DNA of 64,000 nucleotides from CAVTWD01 sp963738325. Lineage in GTDB: Bacteria; Actinomycetota; Acidimicrobiia; Acidimicrobiales; Ilumatobacteraceae. Of the stretch, positions 45,749 through 53,969 are shown in pieces (the stretch's first letter is position 1; each line of letters opens with the position of its first letter). The translations under genes and the position numbers were made by a program. The notes beneath the pieces were generated by a model. It was given only the letters and a program-made list of their open reading frames with translations. It had not been told where the DNA came from and made no database searches. Location: contig CAVTWD010000017.1 in the NCBI GenBank assembly GCA_963738325.1, positions 558,001 through 622,000 on the forward strand, given 5' to 3'.

Positions 45749-46444
45749 CTACGGAGATGTCGTCGCGTCGCTGTCGTTCGATTCGACTGCGAAGTCGCAG
45801 ACCAACGGCGCGTGATCACTGAGGCCATGGAACGTCGACTCATTGAGTGCATGGCAGTCGAGCAGGTCGTCGTACGTGGTGGCGTCGACAAAGACGTGAT
45901 CGAGTTCGTACGGGGCCGACTCTTGGTCGAGGTAGGTCCGCACGTCGCTGTCGTGGAACCGTCGCATCGCATCGTGCCAGCCCGCGTCGGCTCGTCGCGA
46001 AGAACTCGGCGCTCGGCTGTGCAGTCGCGCCCGTCGCGGGGGGTAGTTCACGTCGAACAACGGCGAGTTGTTCCAGTCGCGTCCGACGATGAAACGGCGC
46101 CCGACGACCCCCGGCTCGAGCACTGCGACGATGACGTCGTTGTGCCAGGCCAGCTCAAGCCCGACCCGTCGTAGGCCTGTGTGATCGTTGGCGTCGATGC
46201 CATCGCTGATGGCGACGGACGCCGCCAGGGCATGCACGCTCACCACAGCGAAGCGGAACCCGGCGATGTTCACATCGGCAGCGGCGATCACGCCACCGGG
46301 CAGAGCCTCGAGCCAACGCCGTTCTCGCTCATCCAGAGCCGCAACGTGAAGCGGCTCGACAGCGTGCGGCTGACGAACGAGCAGCGACGTCCTCAGCCGC
46401 CAACCCGGCTCAAGCAACCCAACGCAGGAATACTCCCCCGCCAT
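45749..46444 (-). pseudogene. Endonuclease/exonuclease/phosphatase (EEP) protein, C-terminal part
   Basis: 231 residues with the second half of an EEP fold: ADVNIAGFRFAVVSVHALAA, VGRRFIVGRDWNNSPLFD (catalytic D-x-N) and STFHGLSDHAPLVCDFAV (the final D-H pair). The first half, with the WNLAYG and LLQECR motifs, is missing here but lies at 46606-46750 on the opposite strand. As a free protein it would lack the metal-binding N and E, so it should not be active. Confidence 0.7.
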
Positions 46445-46605
46445 CCATGCCGGTTGAACCGGCGGTTCCGGACGCGGCGGAGCTCAACAACCGACGGGAT
46501 ATCACGACGGCCGAGACGAGGAAGGTGCGATCGGTCCGATGGTCCGATTGGCCATCGAAGGTGCAGGAGGGGGATAGCCCGTCGAAGTGCGCGACGATCC
46601 GTCGT

Positions 46606-46750
46606 GTGCGCGTCGTCACTTGGAATCTTGCGTATGGTAAGCGGGGTCGATTCAAGACGATCGAGAACCGGCGGCGGCAGTGGGCACTCCTCGCTGCGCT
46701 CGCTCCCGACATCGCGCTGCTGCAGGAGTGCCGACCCACCGACCTAACGA
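46606..46750 (+). pseudogene. EEP protein, N-terminal part on the opposite strand
   Basis: From GTG 46606: VRVVTWNLAYGKRGRFKTIE, then RRRQWALLAALAPDIALLQE, CRPTDL. These are the first two catalytic motifs (N and E) of an EEP nuclease. The natural continuation (MAGEYSCVGLLEPGWRLRTS) starts at 46444 on the minus strand. Inverting about 46445-46750 would bring the halves head to tail in one direction. Confidence 0.65.
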
Positions 46751-46891
46751 CTCATGCCCCGGACACCCGCATCGCTGAGCGCGAACGGAGGCAGAGCCGA
46801 CTGAGCTCCTGCAACCCGCGGGATCGGGTGAGAATCCCCCATGGTGACAGTGCCGCCGACCGAGGGAGCGTGGGCCAGAGTTCGAGAGCGG

Positions 46892-48091
46892 TCAGGCGGA
46901 GAGCAGCTCGGCCTGAATCGGAGCGGGGAACCGAATGGTGAAGCGGGTGTCGCCCAACTCGATCTCCAGCAGGCGCGCGTTCGCCTCGACCTGAGCACGG
47001 CGAGCCGGCGGCACGTCGGTGAGCCACCCGAGCGCGATCGTGCCGTCCTTCCGTTGGGCCCAACTGCCCACGATGCGGCCGTCGACCCAAATCGTGGGTC
47101 CGGCGTTGCCGTTCCGGTCGACGACTTGCGACCCGATCCTGGCGTCGAGGTACCAGCGCCGGTCCTTCCATCCCATCGTCGTCCGATCGAGGCCGGGCAA
47201 GAGCGCCACCCACTGCGACGACCCACGCACCGCGTCGAGGTCGTCGGGCGCGAGCCACGCGTCGATGTCACCGTCGGCGGTCTCCATCGTGACCACGACC
47301 GCGCCCGCGTCGTTCAGCGCGCGCCGGGTGTCGCGGACCGTCCAGCCGGTCCACCACTGCACATCCGCGGTCGTCCCGGGGCCGAACGCGTGCAGCCATC
47401 GTCGTACCAGCTGGGCGGAGGCCTCACATGGATCCATGCCGGTGATGCCCCCGGGCACCCAGTCATCCATCGCGGCCCAGCGGTACTGGCTGTTGATCCA
47501 GGAACCCATCGGGCGGCCCCGCACCACGACACCCTCGAAACCGAGGTGCAACATCACGCGCACGTGTGCCTGTTGGGTCGCGGCGTACGGCTTACCCGGC
47601 GACAGCTCGATCGGTTGTCGCAAGGCGGGCACGGCGTCGCCGAGCTGGCGCGTCGACGCCTCACCCGCCCGGTGCAACGCAGCCAGCACCTGCTCCTTCG
47701 CCGACGCGATCCAGTCGTCGCCGTGGTCGGAGATGCCGTTGTCGGTGAGCAGCTTCACGAACCTGCGGTGCTCGGGCCCCAACAGCTTCGTCGTCGAGGA
47801 TGCGTGGGCCATCCGCGCCACCGCGGGGGTCGCGACCCACAGCGTGCGCCGCATCGCGTGGAACCGGATCACGCTACGAGCGTCGTAGAGAGCGGCCTCC
47901 GCCGCAGCGATCGACGGGTGGCGCATCCGGGCCAGCGCCGAGAGGAACACCGACACCGGATCCGACGAGTGCAGCGCAACTACCGAGTCCGCGATCGCCG
48001 CAACGTCGTCGGTTCGCGTCGACGGGACCAGGCGATGGCGGCGCGCCAGCCGAGCGCGTCGCTCGCCGACCGTGATGCGTCGCGTTCCCAC
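46892..48091 (-). CDS. Winged-helix DNA-binding domain protein (HTH_42 type)
   Basis: A 399-residue protein from GTG 48091: RITVGERRARLARRHRLVPS, VALHSSDPVSVFLSALARM, then FHAMRRTLWVATPAVARMAH and STRQLGDAVPALRQPIELSP, WVALLPGLDRTTMGWKDRRW and GGLTD-like WLTDVPPARRAQVEANARLL at the end. This matches the winged-helix DNA glycosylase-like family (AlkX/AlkZ relatives, HTH_42) of about 370-400 residues. Such proteins remove or bind damaged bases in known cases. The gene is complete and starts 110 bp left of RIT copy 2. Confidence 0.85.
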   Translation of the reverse strand: MGTRRITVGERRARLARRHRLVPSTRTDDVAAIADSVVALHSSDPVSVFLSALARMRHPSIAAAEAALYDARSVIRFHAMRRTLWVATPAVARMAHASSTTKLLGPEHRRFVKLLTDNGISDHGDDWIASAKEQVLAALHRAGEASTRQLGDAVPALRQPIELSPGKPYAATQQAHVRVMLHLGFEGVVVRGRPMGSWINSQYRWAAMDDWVPGGITGMDPCEASAQLVRRWLHAFGPGTTADVQWWTGWTVRDTRRALNDAGAVVVTMETADGDIDAWLAPDDLDAVRGSSQWVALLPGLDRTTMGWKDRRWYLDARIGSQVVDRNGNAGPTIWVDGRIVGSWAQRKDGTIALGWLTDVPPARRAQVEANARLLEIELGDTRFTIRFPAPIQAELLSA

Positions 48092-48200
48092 GGTTCCATG
48101 ATGACCGAGCGGGACGAGGGCACCGATGGCCCGCGGCTCGCGTATGTGTGGAACATCAGTGGGCCGGTTTCGCCGGGCGGTTCGCAGCCAGATAACACCG

Positions 48201-48231
48201 ATTGTTCCGACCTGGTGATTGTTCCGACCTG
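48201..48231 (+). repeat. RIT copy 2 terminal inverted repeat, ritA side
   Basis: Two direct 13-mers (48201-48213, 48218-48230) and one inverted 13-mer inside at 48273-48285, as in copy 1. Confidence 0.85.
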
Positions 48232-48338
48232 GGAGTGATTCCGGCCGGTTGGTAGGCGGTTGGGGCGAGCGCAGGTCGGAACAATCCAGCGGCTCTGCCG
48301 ATGCCTTCTTCACTGGTTGCGAGTGAAGGAGGCAGTTC

Positions 48339-49253
48339 ATGTCCAGATCGGGTTCCAGCGCGGTGATGCCGTCCGAGGTTCTGTTGGAGGCGTTCATCGG
48401 CTACTTGCGCAGCGAGCGCGGCGTGTCGGAGTTGACCGTCGAGGCCTATGTGTCCGAGGTTCGGAGGTTCCTCGCGGGCCTCGGTGGACGCGAGCTGCGC
48501 GCGCTGACTGCGGCTGACGTGTCGAGCTCGGTGCTCGGCGAGGTCGGTCATCGGTCGCCGGCGACGGTGCGGCGCTACGGGTGCGCGCTGCGTTCGTTCC
48601 TTCGCTACTGCTGCCTGACGGGCCTCGTCGACCACGACCTTTCGGCAGCGGCGCTGCCCGTGTCGGGGCGGCGACGGTCGCTTTTGCCGCAAGGGATCAC
48701 ACCGTCGCAAGCGAAGGCCTTGCTGGGGGTGTGTGATCGTCGGCGGGTAAGTGGTCGACGCGACTACGCGGTGATCGTGTTGATGTTGCGGCTCGGGCTG
48801 CGGGCCACCGAAGTCGCCACGCTGCAGCTGGATGATCTCGATTGGCAGGCCGGTCAGCTCACGGTCCACGGCAAGGGCGGCCGCGTTGATCAGCTGCCGC
48901 TGCCCGTCGATGTTGGCGAGGCGATCGTGGCGTACTTGTGCCGGGGCCGGCCGCTCACCGCCACGGTGCGGGAGGTGTTCCTGCGCCTGCGACCTCCCCC
49001 TGTCGGCATCAGGCGAGGCGGGGTGACCGCGATCGTGGCCAGCGCGGCCCGTCGGGCCGGGCTTGGCGTGGTGCGCGCCCACCGGCTGCGCCACACTGCC
49101 GCCAGCGACATGCTGCGCGCGGGCGCACCTCTCGGGGAGATCGGCCAGGTGTTGCGGCACCGGTCGCTCGCCTCCACCGCTGTCTACGCCCACGTCGACG
49201 TCGAACGGCTCCGCACCATCGCGCGGCCCTGGCCGACAGGAGGGGCGCGGTGA
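48339..49253 (+). CDS. ritA: RIT tyrosine recombinase A
   Basis: A 304-residue enzyme, the same as the gene at 26088-27002 except for His at position 285 (CAC, base 49192) instead of Arg. Catalytic set R155, H248, R251, H274 and Y283 is complete. The changed residue is two positions from the tyrosine nucleophile, so it could modulate activity. ATG 48339 follows GAAGGAGGC. The gene starts 107 bp inside the repeat end. Confidence 0.92.
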   Translation: MSRSGSSAVMPSEVLLEAFIGYLRSERGVSELTVEAYVSEVRRFLAGLGGRELRALTAADVSSSVLGEVGHRSPATVRRYGCALRSFLRYCCLTGLVDHDLSAAALPVSGRRRSLLPQGITPSQAKALLGVCDRRRVSGRRDYAVIVLMLRLGLRATEVATLQLDDLDWQAGQLTVHGKGGRVDQLPLPVDVGEAIVAYLCRGRPLTATVREVFLRLRPPPVGIRRGGVTAIVASAARRAGLGVVRAHRLRHTAASDMLRAGAPLGEIGQVLRHRSLASTAVYAHVDVERLRTIARPWPTGGAR

Positions 49254-50170
49254 GCACGCTGGGCGAGCATCTCGATGATTACCTGCGGCTGCGCCGGGGG
49301 TTGGGTTTCCAGCTCGTTGATGCGGCCAGGTTCTTGGCGGGCTTCGTCGTCTACCTCGAGGCCTGTGGAGCGACGATGGTGACCGTCGAGTTGGCGGTCG
49401 CCTGGGCCCGTCAGCCCGAGGGACTCAAGCCGATCAGCGTCGACTACCGGCTGAGCGCGGTGCGCTGCTTTGCCCGCTACCTGCACGCGATCGACCCAGC
49501 TCATCAGGTCCCACCGCCCGGTCTGCTCTCCGTCCCGCGGCGGCGGCCGACACCCTACATCTACACGCCGGACCAACTCGGCGAGGTGCTGGCCGCAACG
49601 CAACGGCTCCAACCGCCGCTGCGGGCGGCGACCTGCCTCGCCTTGTTCGGGCTGCTGGCCGCGACCGGCATGCGCGTCGGGGAGGCGGTCGCGCTGAGGT
49701 GCACGGAGGTCGACCTCGTCCACGGGATGATCACCGTCCGACACGCGAAGTTCGACCGTGTGCGGCTGGTGCCTCTGCACCCGTCAGTCACCGCCGAACT
49801 GCGGGAATATGCAACAGCCCGCGATCGGCTGTGCCCGAGACCGCTGGTCGATCGGTTCTTCCTGTCGGTCACCGGGGGCGTGCTCTCGCGGCACGCGGCC
49901 CACCGGGCGTTCCGCGAGGCCACCGAACGGATTGGGCTGCGCACCGAGACCGTTCATCCGCGCATACACGATCTGAGGCATGCGTTCGCGGTGCACACAC
50001 TCATCGATGCGCACCGCCACGGCGTCGACATCTCGGCGCTGCTGCCGGTGCTGTCCACCTATCTCGGCCACGTAGAGCCGGCCAACACCTACTGGTACTT
50101 GTCTGCGGTGCCCGAGCTCATGCAGTTGGTTGCGGCTCGTCTCGAACAGCACCAGGGAGGCGAATCATGA
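49250..50170 (+). CDS. ritB: RIT tyrosine recombinase B
   Basis: A 306-residue enzyme from GTG 49250, overlapping the ritA stop (GTGA). It differs from copy 1 at residue 101 (Thr, base 49550, versus Ala). R142, H240, R243, H274 and Y283 are all present. A longer open frame starting at 48938 is only a shadow of ritA. Coupled translation with ritC follows through an ATGA overlap. Confidence 0.92.
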   Translation: MSTLGEHLDDYLRLRRGLGFQLVDAARFLAGFVVYLEACGATMVTVELAVAWARQPEGLKPISVDYRLSAVRCFARYLHAIDPAHQVPPPGLLSVPRRRPTPYIYTPDQLGEVLAATQRLQPPLRAATCLALFGLLAATGMRVGEAVALRCTEVDLVHGMITVRHAKFDRVRLVPLHPSVTAELREYATARDRLCPRPLVDRFFLSVTGGVLSRHAAHRAFREATERIGLRTETVHPRIHDLRHAFAVHTLIDAHRHGVDISALLPVLSTYLGHVEPANTYWYLSAVPELMQLVAARLEQHQGGES

Positions 50171-51156
50171 CCGCGCTCGCACCGGTGCTACAGGCCTTCT
50201 TCACCGATCGTCTCATGGCGCAACGTCGCGCCTCCCCTCACACCATCGCCGGCTACCGCGACACGTTCCGGCTGCTGCTCGGCTTCGCCGCCGCCAGGAC
50301 TCGCAAGGCGCCGTCGAGGCTCGACATCGCGGACTTGGACGCGCCGCTCGTCGCCGGGTTCTTGGACCATCTCGAACACGACCGGCACAACACGATTCGC
50401 ACCCGCAACTGGCGGCTCGCAGCTATCCACTCGCTGTTCGGCTACGCCGCTCTCCACCACCCCGAACACGCCGCCGTCATCCAGCGCGTGCTCGCCATCC
50501 CGACCAAGCACCGCGAGCACAGAGACGTCACCTGGCTCACCGACACCGAGGTCGACAAACTCCTGACCGCGCCCGACCGCAGCACCTGGGCCGGTCGGCG
50601 GGACCACGCCATGCTCGTCCTCGCCGTCCAGACCGGCCTGCGGATCTCCGAGATCATCAGCCTGTCCCGCGGCGACGTCGCCCTCCAGGCCGGCGCACAC
50701 GTCCGCTGCATCGGCAAGGGACGGAAGGAACGCGCCACCCCGCTCACCACGCTCACCGTCGCGGTGCTGCGCGGCTGGCTCAGCGAGGACACTGGCGAGC
50801 TGTGGGAACCGCTGTTCCCGACACGCACCGGGACACGGCTCAGCCACGACGCCATCGAACGCCGCCTCGCCGGCCACCTCGCCGTCGCCCGCAGCAGCTG
50901 CCCGTCGTTGCGCGACAAGCACGTCACCATGCACACCTTGCGGCACACCGCCGCCATGCGGCTCCTCCACGCCGGCACCGACGTCGCCGTCATCGCGCTC
51001 TGGCTTGGCCACGAACAGATCGCCACCGCCCACATCTACCTGCACGCCGACATGGACCAGAAGGAGCGAGCAGTCGCCCGCGTCACGCCGCCGGGCACCA
51101 CGCCCGGCCGCTACCAGCCGCCCGACCCGCTACTCGCCTTCCTCGACGCCCTCTGA
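50167..51156 (+). CDS. ritC: RIT tyrosine recombinase C
   Basis: A 329-residue enzyme with the same sequence as the gene at 24185-25174. It starts at ATG 50167 inside the ritB stop. R159, H256, R259, H282 and Y291 are in place. Its stop lies in the inverted 13-mer at 51156-51167, so the gene ends within the presumed binding array of the element end. Confidence 0.92.
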   Translation: MTALAPVLQAFFTDRLMAQRRASPHTIAGYRDTFRLLLGFAAARTRKAPSRLDIADLDAPLVAGFLDHLEHDRHNTIRTRNWRLAAIHSLFGYAALHHPEHAAVIQRVLAIPTKHREHRDVTWLTDTEVDKLLTAPDRSTWAGRRDHAMLVLAVQTGLRISEIISLSRGDVALQAGAHVRCIGKGRKERATPLTTLTVAVLRGWLSEDTGELWEPLFPTRTGTRLSHDAIERRLAGHLAVARSSCPSLRDKHVTMHTLRHTAAMRLLHAGTDVAVIALWLGHEQIATAHIYLHADMDQKERAVARVTPPGTTPGRYQPPDPLLAFLDAL

Positions 51157-51209
51157 TTGTTCCGACCCCGCGGCCAACGATCCTGAGATCGCACAAGCTG
51201 ATCGACGCG

Positions 51210-51240
51210 CAGGTCGGAACAATCACCAGGTCGGAACAAT
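51210..51240 (-). repeat. RIT copy 2 terminal inverted repeat, ritC side
   Basis: 13-mers at 51211-51223 and 51228-51240 and an inverted one at 51156-51167, exactly as at the ritC end of copy 1. Confidence 0.85.
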
Positions 51241-51270
51241 CGGCGTTGTTCCGAGGTCGGAACAACGCCG
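51241..51270. repeat. Perfect palindrome abutting RIT copy 2, GG centre
   Basis: The same 14-bp arms as at 27141-27170 around GG instead of CC, again on the right (+) side although the element is inverted. Beyond it the flanks share only GAAT or AAT. Confidence 0.85.
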
Positions 51271-51483
51271 AATACGGCGGATGCACCGCGTCGCAGACAA
51301 CTTCAGTCCGCCGTGTGTCCCCTATCGCCGGCTCGGCGGCACCGTTCGGGCTTGCCCTGCCGGCGTCGTGCTGCCTGTCGCGAGCGCGACCGATCGACGG
51401 CGAAGGGCGAGATGTCATGGGCGCCAGATTGTCGTCGGCTTCGCTCTCAGGCCGCGTTCTCGAAGACCGCCACCTGGCTGGCG

Positions 51484-52224
51484 CTATCTGAGGTGAACGG
51501 TGAACGGTGAACGCTTCCAATCTGCCCAGCGGCTGCGGAGGCGCAGGCCGGCGAGGCGGGCCATCAGGTCGAGCTCGGAAGGCCACACGAACCGGTACCG
51601 CGCAGAGTGTCGGACGAGGCGACCTTGCACCTCCATCCAGTGATGCGACCAAGCGATCTGGCCGACCAGATCATCGAACGTTTCGATGCCGACGTGGTCG
51701 GCCTCCAGGGTGAACAGCCGGCCCGTTTCACCCCGAGGCACCGCCCGCAACTGGGGAACGATCAGTTCCACCACGAAGCAACCGCCCGGATGAAGATGCG
51801 CGGCGGCGTTCGCGAACCCGGACACCTGCTCGTCCTGGGTGGTGACGTTCATGATCGTGTTCGCCACCAGGTACACGAGCGCGAACGTCCCGGGCACACG
51901 CGTGGTCGTCATGTCGCCGATGGTCACTGGCACGGCATCGGCTCCGGGCTTGGCTCGCAGCCTGTCGGCCATGTGAGGCGACAGCTCGATCGCCGACACA
52001 GGAATCCCACGCTTGCTGAGTCGGAGGGCCACCCGCCCGGTGCCCACCGCGAACTCGAGCGCCGGCCCATCACCTGCCAGCTCGGCGAGGAGGTCGACCA
52101 TCGTACGAAGCACCGCCTCATCGAACTTCGCCGCGTAGACGGCGTCGTATACCTCGGCGATGTCGTGGTCCCACACGATCGAGCCCACCAGCCCAGCCGG
52201 ACGCGAGGCGGGCCCGCCAATCAT
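51484..52224 (-). CDS. Class I SAM-dependent methyltransferase
   Basis: A 246-residue protein from ATG 52224. The SAM-binding motif I is ALEFAVGTGRVALRLSKRG, followed by PVSAIELSPHMADRLRAKPG (acidic residue after strand 2) and VTIGDMTTTRVPGTFALVYL. A variable C-terminal part carries FTLEADHVGIETFDDLVGQI and ends FTVHLR. Substrate cannot be read. It is the last cargo gene of element B before the integrase and is read in the same direction. The gap to 52456 is non-coding. Confidence 0.85.
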   Translation of the reverse strand: MIGGPASRPAGLVGSIVWDHDIAEVYDAVYAAKFDEAVLRTMVDLLAELAGDGPALEFAVGTGRVALRLSKRGIPVSAIELSPHMADRLRAKPGADAVPVTIGDMTTTRVPGTFALVYLVANTIMNVTTQDEQVSGFANAAAHLHPGGCFVVELIVPQLRAVPRGETGRLFTLEADHVGIETFDDLVGQIAWSHHWMEVQGRLVRHSARYRFVWPSELDLMARLAGLRLRSRWADWKRSPFTVHLR

Positions 52225-52455
52225 GGAATTCTTGCGCTGTCGGGGCCTCGGGGCCAGGTGCGCCAGGGGCCGACGGTCCGGCCACCCGGACCTAGGCGAC
52301 CCGATCGAGACGGTTCCGGCACCGCCTCGACCGCCCACAACGCGGGCTCATATCGGCGTGGGGCATCGCCCCGAGGTGCCGGTCGAACACGTCTGAAATC
52401 GCGAGCAGGACAGTGCATGGGCGTGGGGTCTGCACGGAACGCGCTCCGTCCATGG

Positions 52456-53619
52456 CTACGGGACGAGCCCTCGGCCGCCGGTTGGCGCGGAAGGGCCGGC
52501 ACCTCGGTCGGGGGCTGGGGTGAGGAGTTCCGCCAGGAGGTTGACGGCGGCCTGGTCGCCCCCTGGCATGGCGTGGGCGTAGATGTTGACGGTGGTGGAG
52601 GTGCGGGCGTGGCAGAGCCGCTCGGAGACCACCGGCACCGGTACGCCGGCGGCGAGCATGGTGGTGGCCATGAAGTGCCGAAGGTCGTGCAGCCGGAACG
52701 CGGCCAGGCCGGCGCGGCGGCGGTAGGCAATGAAGCGCTTGGTCACCCAGTTGGGCCGCCACGGATGACGCCCGGCGTCGCTGCTGAACACGAAACCGTT
52801 GACCACGCCATCGGTCCGGGTGGCCGCCTGGTCGCGGTGGGCGACCAGCAGCTCGACGCTCGTCGGGTCGAGCGCCACGCGGTAGGTGCGCCGGTTCTTG
52901 GTCGGTCGCAGTACCGGCCCGGTGGGGCCGTCGACCAGAGCCCGGCGGAAGCCGATGGCGGCGTGGTGGAAGTCGACATCGGACCAGCGCAGGGCCAGGA
53001 GCTGGCTGCGTCGGGCGCCGGTCATAACCGCGAGATGCAGGTAGGTGAAGAAGCGCATGTCCTCGGCTCGGACGACGTCGAGGAGCCGGCGGATCTGCTC
53101 GACCGACGGGGGACGGATGTCGGCCGGTTCGACCCGCGGTGGCGAGGCCACGGCGGAGGGGTTCAGCCAGATCCACTCCCAGCGAACCGCTTGGCTCAGC
53201 GCCCGTTGCAACACGACGTGGACCCGATGAAGCGTGGCGGGGCTCAGCGGCCGGTCGTCACGTCCTCCGCGGCGCAGCAGGTGCGCATAGACGTCGTCGA
53301 TGTCGGCAGCGGTCAGCTTGGCCACCGGTACGTGCCCGCGCTGCGGGAGGAGATGGCAGCGCATCAGGCTGCGGGTCTCGCGCACCGTCGATGCCGACCA
53401 CGCCGGCGCCGCCGCGGTCATCCACCGTTCCAGCAGCTCGCCGACTGTTCCCGCCCGCAGGCGGGCGTAGGCGGTGGTCTCCACGAGTTCGGCCAGTGCG
53501 GCCGTCGCGGCCCGTCGGGTGCCGTGCACGGTCCTCGTTGCGTACCGGCGCTGCCCGGTACCCGGATCGAGGCCCAGGTAGACCCGCAACTCCCAGGAAC
53601 CGCGCCCTCGTTGACGCAT
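52456..53619 (-). CDS. Island integrase B (tyrosine recombinase)
   Basis: A 387-residue phage-type integrase from ATG 53619. The N-terminal arm-binding part reads RQRGRGSWELRVYLGLDPGT, a SAM-like domain follows (APAWSASTVRETRSLMRCHL), then the catalytic domain: MTGARRSQLLALRWSDVDF, RLHDLRHFMATTMLAAG, ERLCHARTSTTVNIYAHAMP. All catalytic residues are present. The start is 150 bp left of att 3 with three 11-bp repeats between, the normal layout of an integrase at its attachment site. It may also act on the sites of element A, whose own integrase is split. Confidence 0.92.
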   Translation of the reverse strand: MRQRGRGSWELRVYLGLDPGTGQRRYATRTVHGTRRAATAALAELVETTAYARLRAGTVGELLERWMTAAAPAWSASTVRETRSLMRCHLLPQRGHVPVAKLTAADIDDVYAHLLRRGGRDDRPLSPATLHRVHVVLQRALSQAVRWEWIWLNPSAVASPPRVEPADIRPPSVEQIRRLLDVVRAEDMRFFTYLHLAVMTGARRSQLLALRWSDVDFHHAAIGFRRALVDGPTGPVLRPTKNRRTYRVALDPTSVELLVAHRDQAATRTDGVVNGFVFSSDAGRHPWRPNWVTKRFIAYRRRAGLAAFRLHDLRHFMATTMLAAGVPVPVVSERLCHARTSTTVNIYAHAMPGGDQAAVNLLAELLTPAPDRGAGPSAPTGGRGLVP

Positions 53620-53678
53620 CGATCCACCATCATCGACCCCCGATCTGCACGACCCGACCGGACGGCCGGGACTATGCG

Positions 53679-53711
53679 TGATGGGCAAATGATGGGCGCG
53701 TGATGGGCAGC
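53679..53711 (+). repeat. Three 11-bp tandem repeats between integrase B and att 3
   Basis: TGATGGGCAAA, TGATGGGCGCG and TGATGGGCAGC, equivalent to 33185-33217. They lie upstream of the integrase start and could bind the integrase or a directionality factor. Confidence 0.65.
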
Positions 53712-53770
53712 GCGACCGGCCGACGCTAACCGAGCGACAGCAACGGCCCTGCTCACAGCAAAGATCGCTT

Positions 53771-53814
53771 GGAGCGGACGACGGGATTCGAACCCGCGAC
53801 CCTCACCTTGGCAA
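53771..53814 (-). other. att site 3: 3' half of tRNA-Gly(GCC)
   Basis: 44 bp match the two other sites; the match ends at GGCAA, where four extra As precede GGTGA. The following 140 bp resemble the right flank of att 2. The tRNA 5' half is not here, so the full tRNA gene must lie outside the window or has been lost. Confidence 0.8.
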
Positions 53815-53928
53815 AAAAGGTGACTGAGGTGATGCCCCCAACCAGGCCTGACGGGTATTTGCCCTGCTCAGGGGATATCCATCGGACTCCGCTGGCCACC
53901 GTTGCCCACCGCTCGCCGCCGCCCACAC

Positions 53929-53950
53929 TGGCACGAAAGTGGCACGACGC
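53929..53950 (+). repeat. 11-bp repeats right of att 3
   Basis: TGGCACGAAAG and TGGCACGACGC, the counterpart of 33434-33455. This suggests the left end of a third related element, or of its remnant, starts here. Confidence 0.55.
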
Positions 53951-53969
53951 CCACTCCTCGTTCCGGCGT

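Larger units (their letters stand above)
48201..51240 (+). mobile_element. RIT (recombinase-in-trio) element, copy 2
   Basis: Reverse-oriented twin of 24101-27140 with the same 31-bp inverted ends (48201-48231, 51210-51240) and the same three genes, here reading rightwards. The near identity over 3 kb indicates a very recent copying event. Left flank ends in ACACCG; the right flank is the GG-centred palindrome. Confidence 0.92.

Noticed and set aside
51607..53703. 698-codon plus-strand open frame
   Set aside because: It runs opposite to the methyltransferase and integrase genes and has no recognisable motif.
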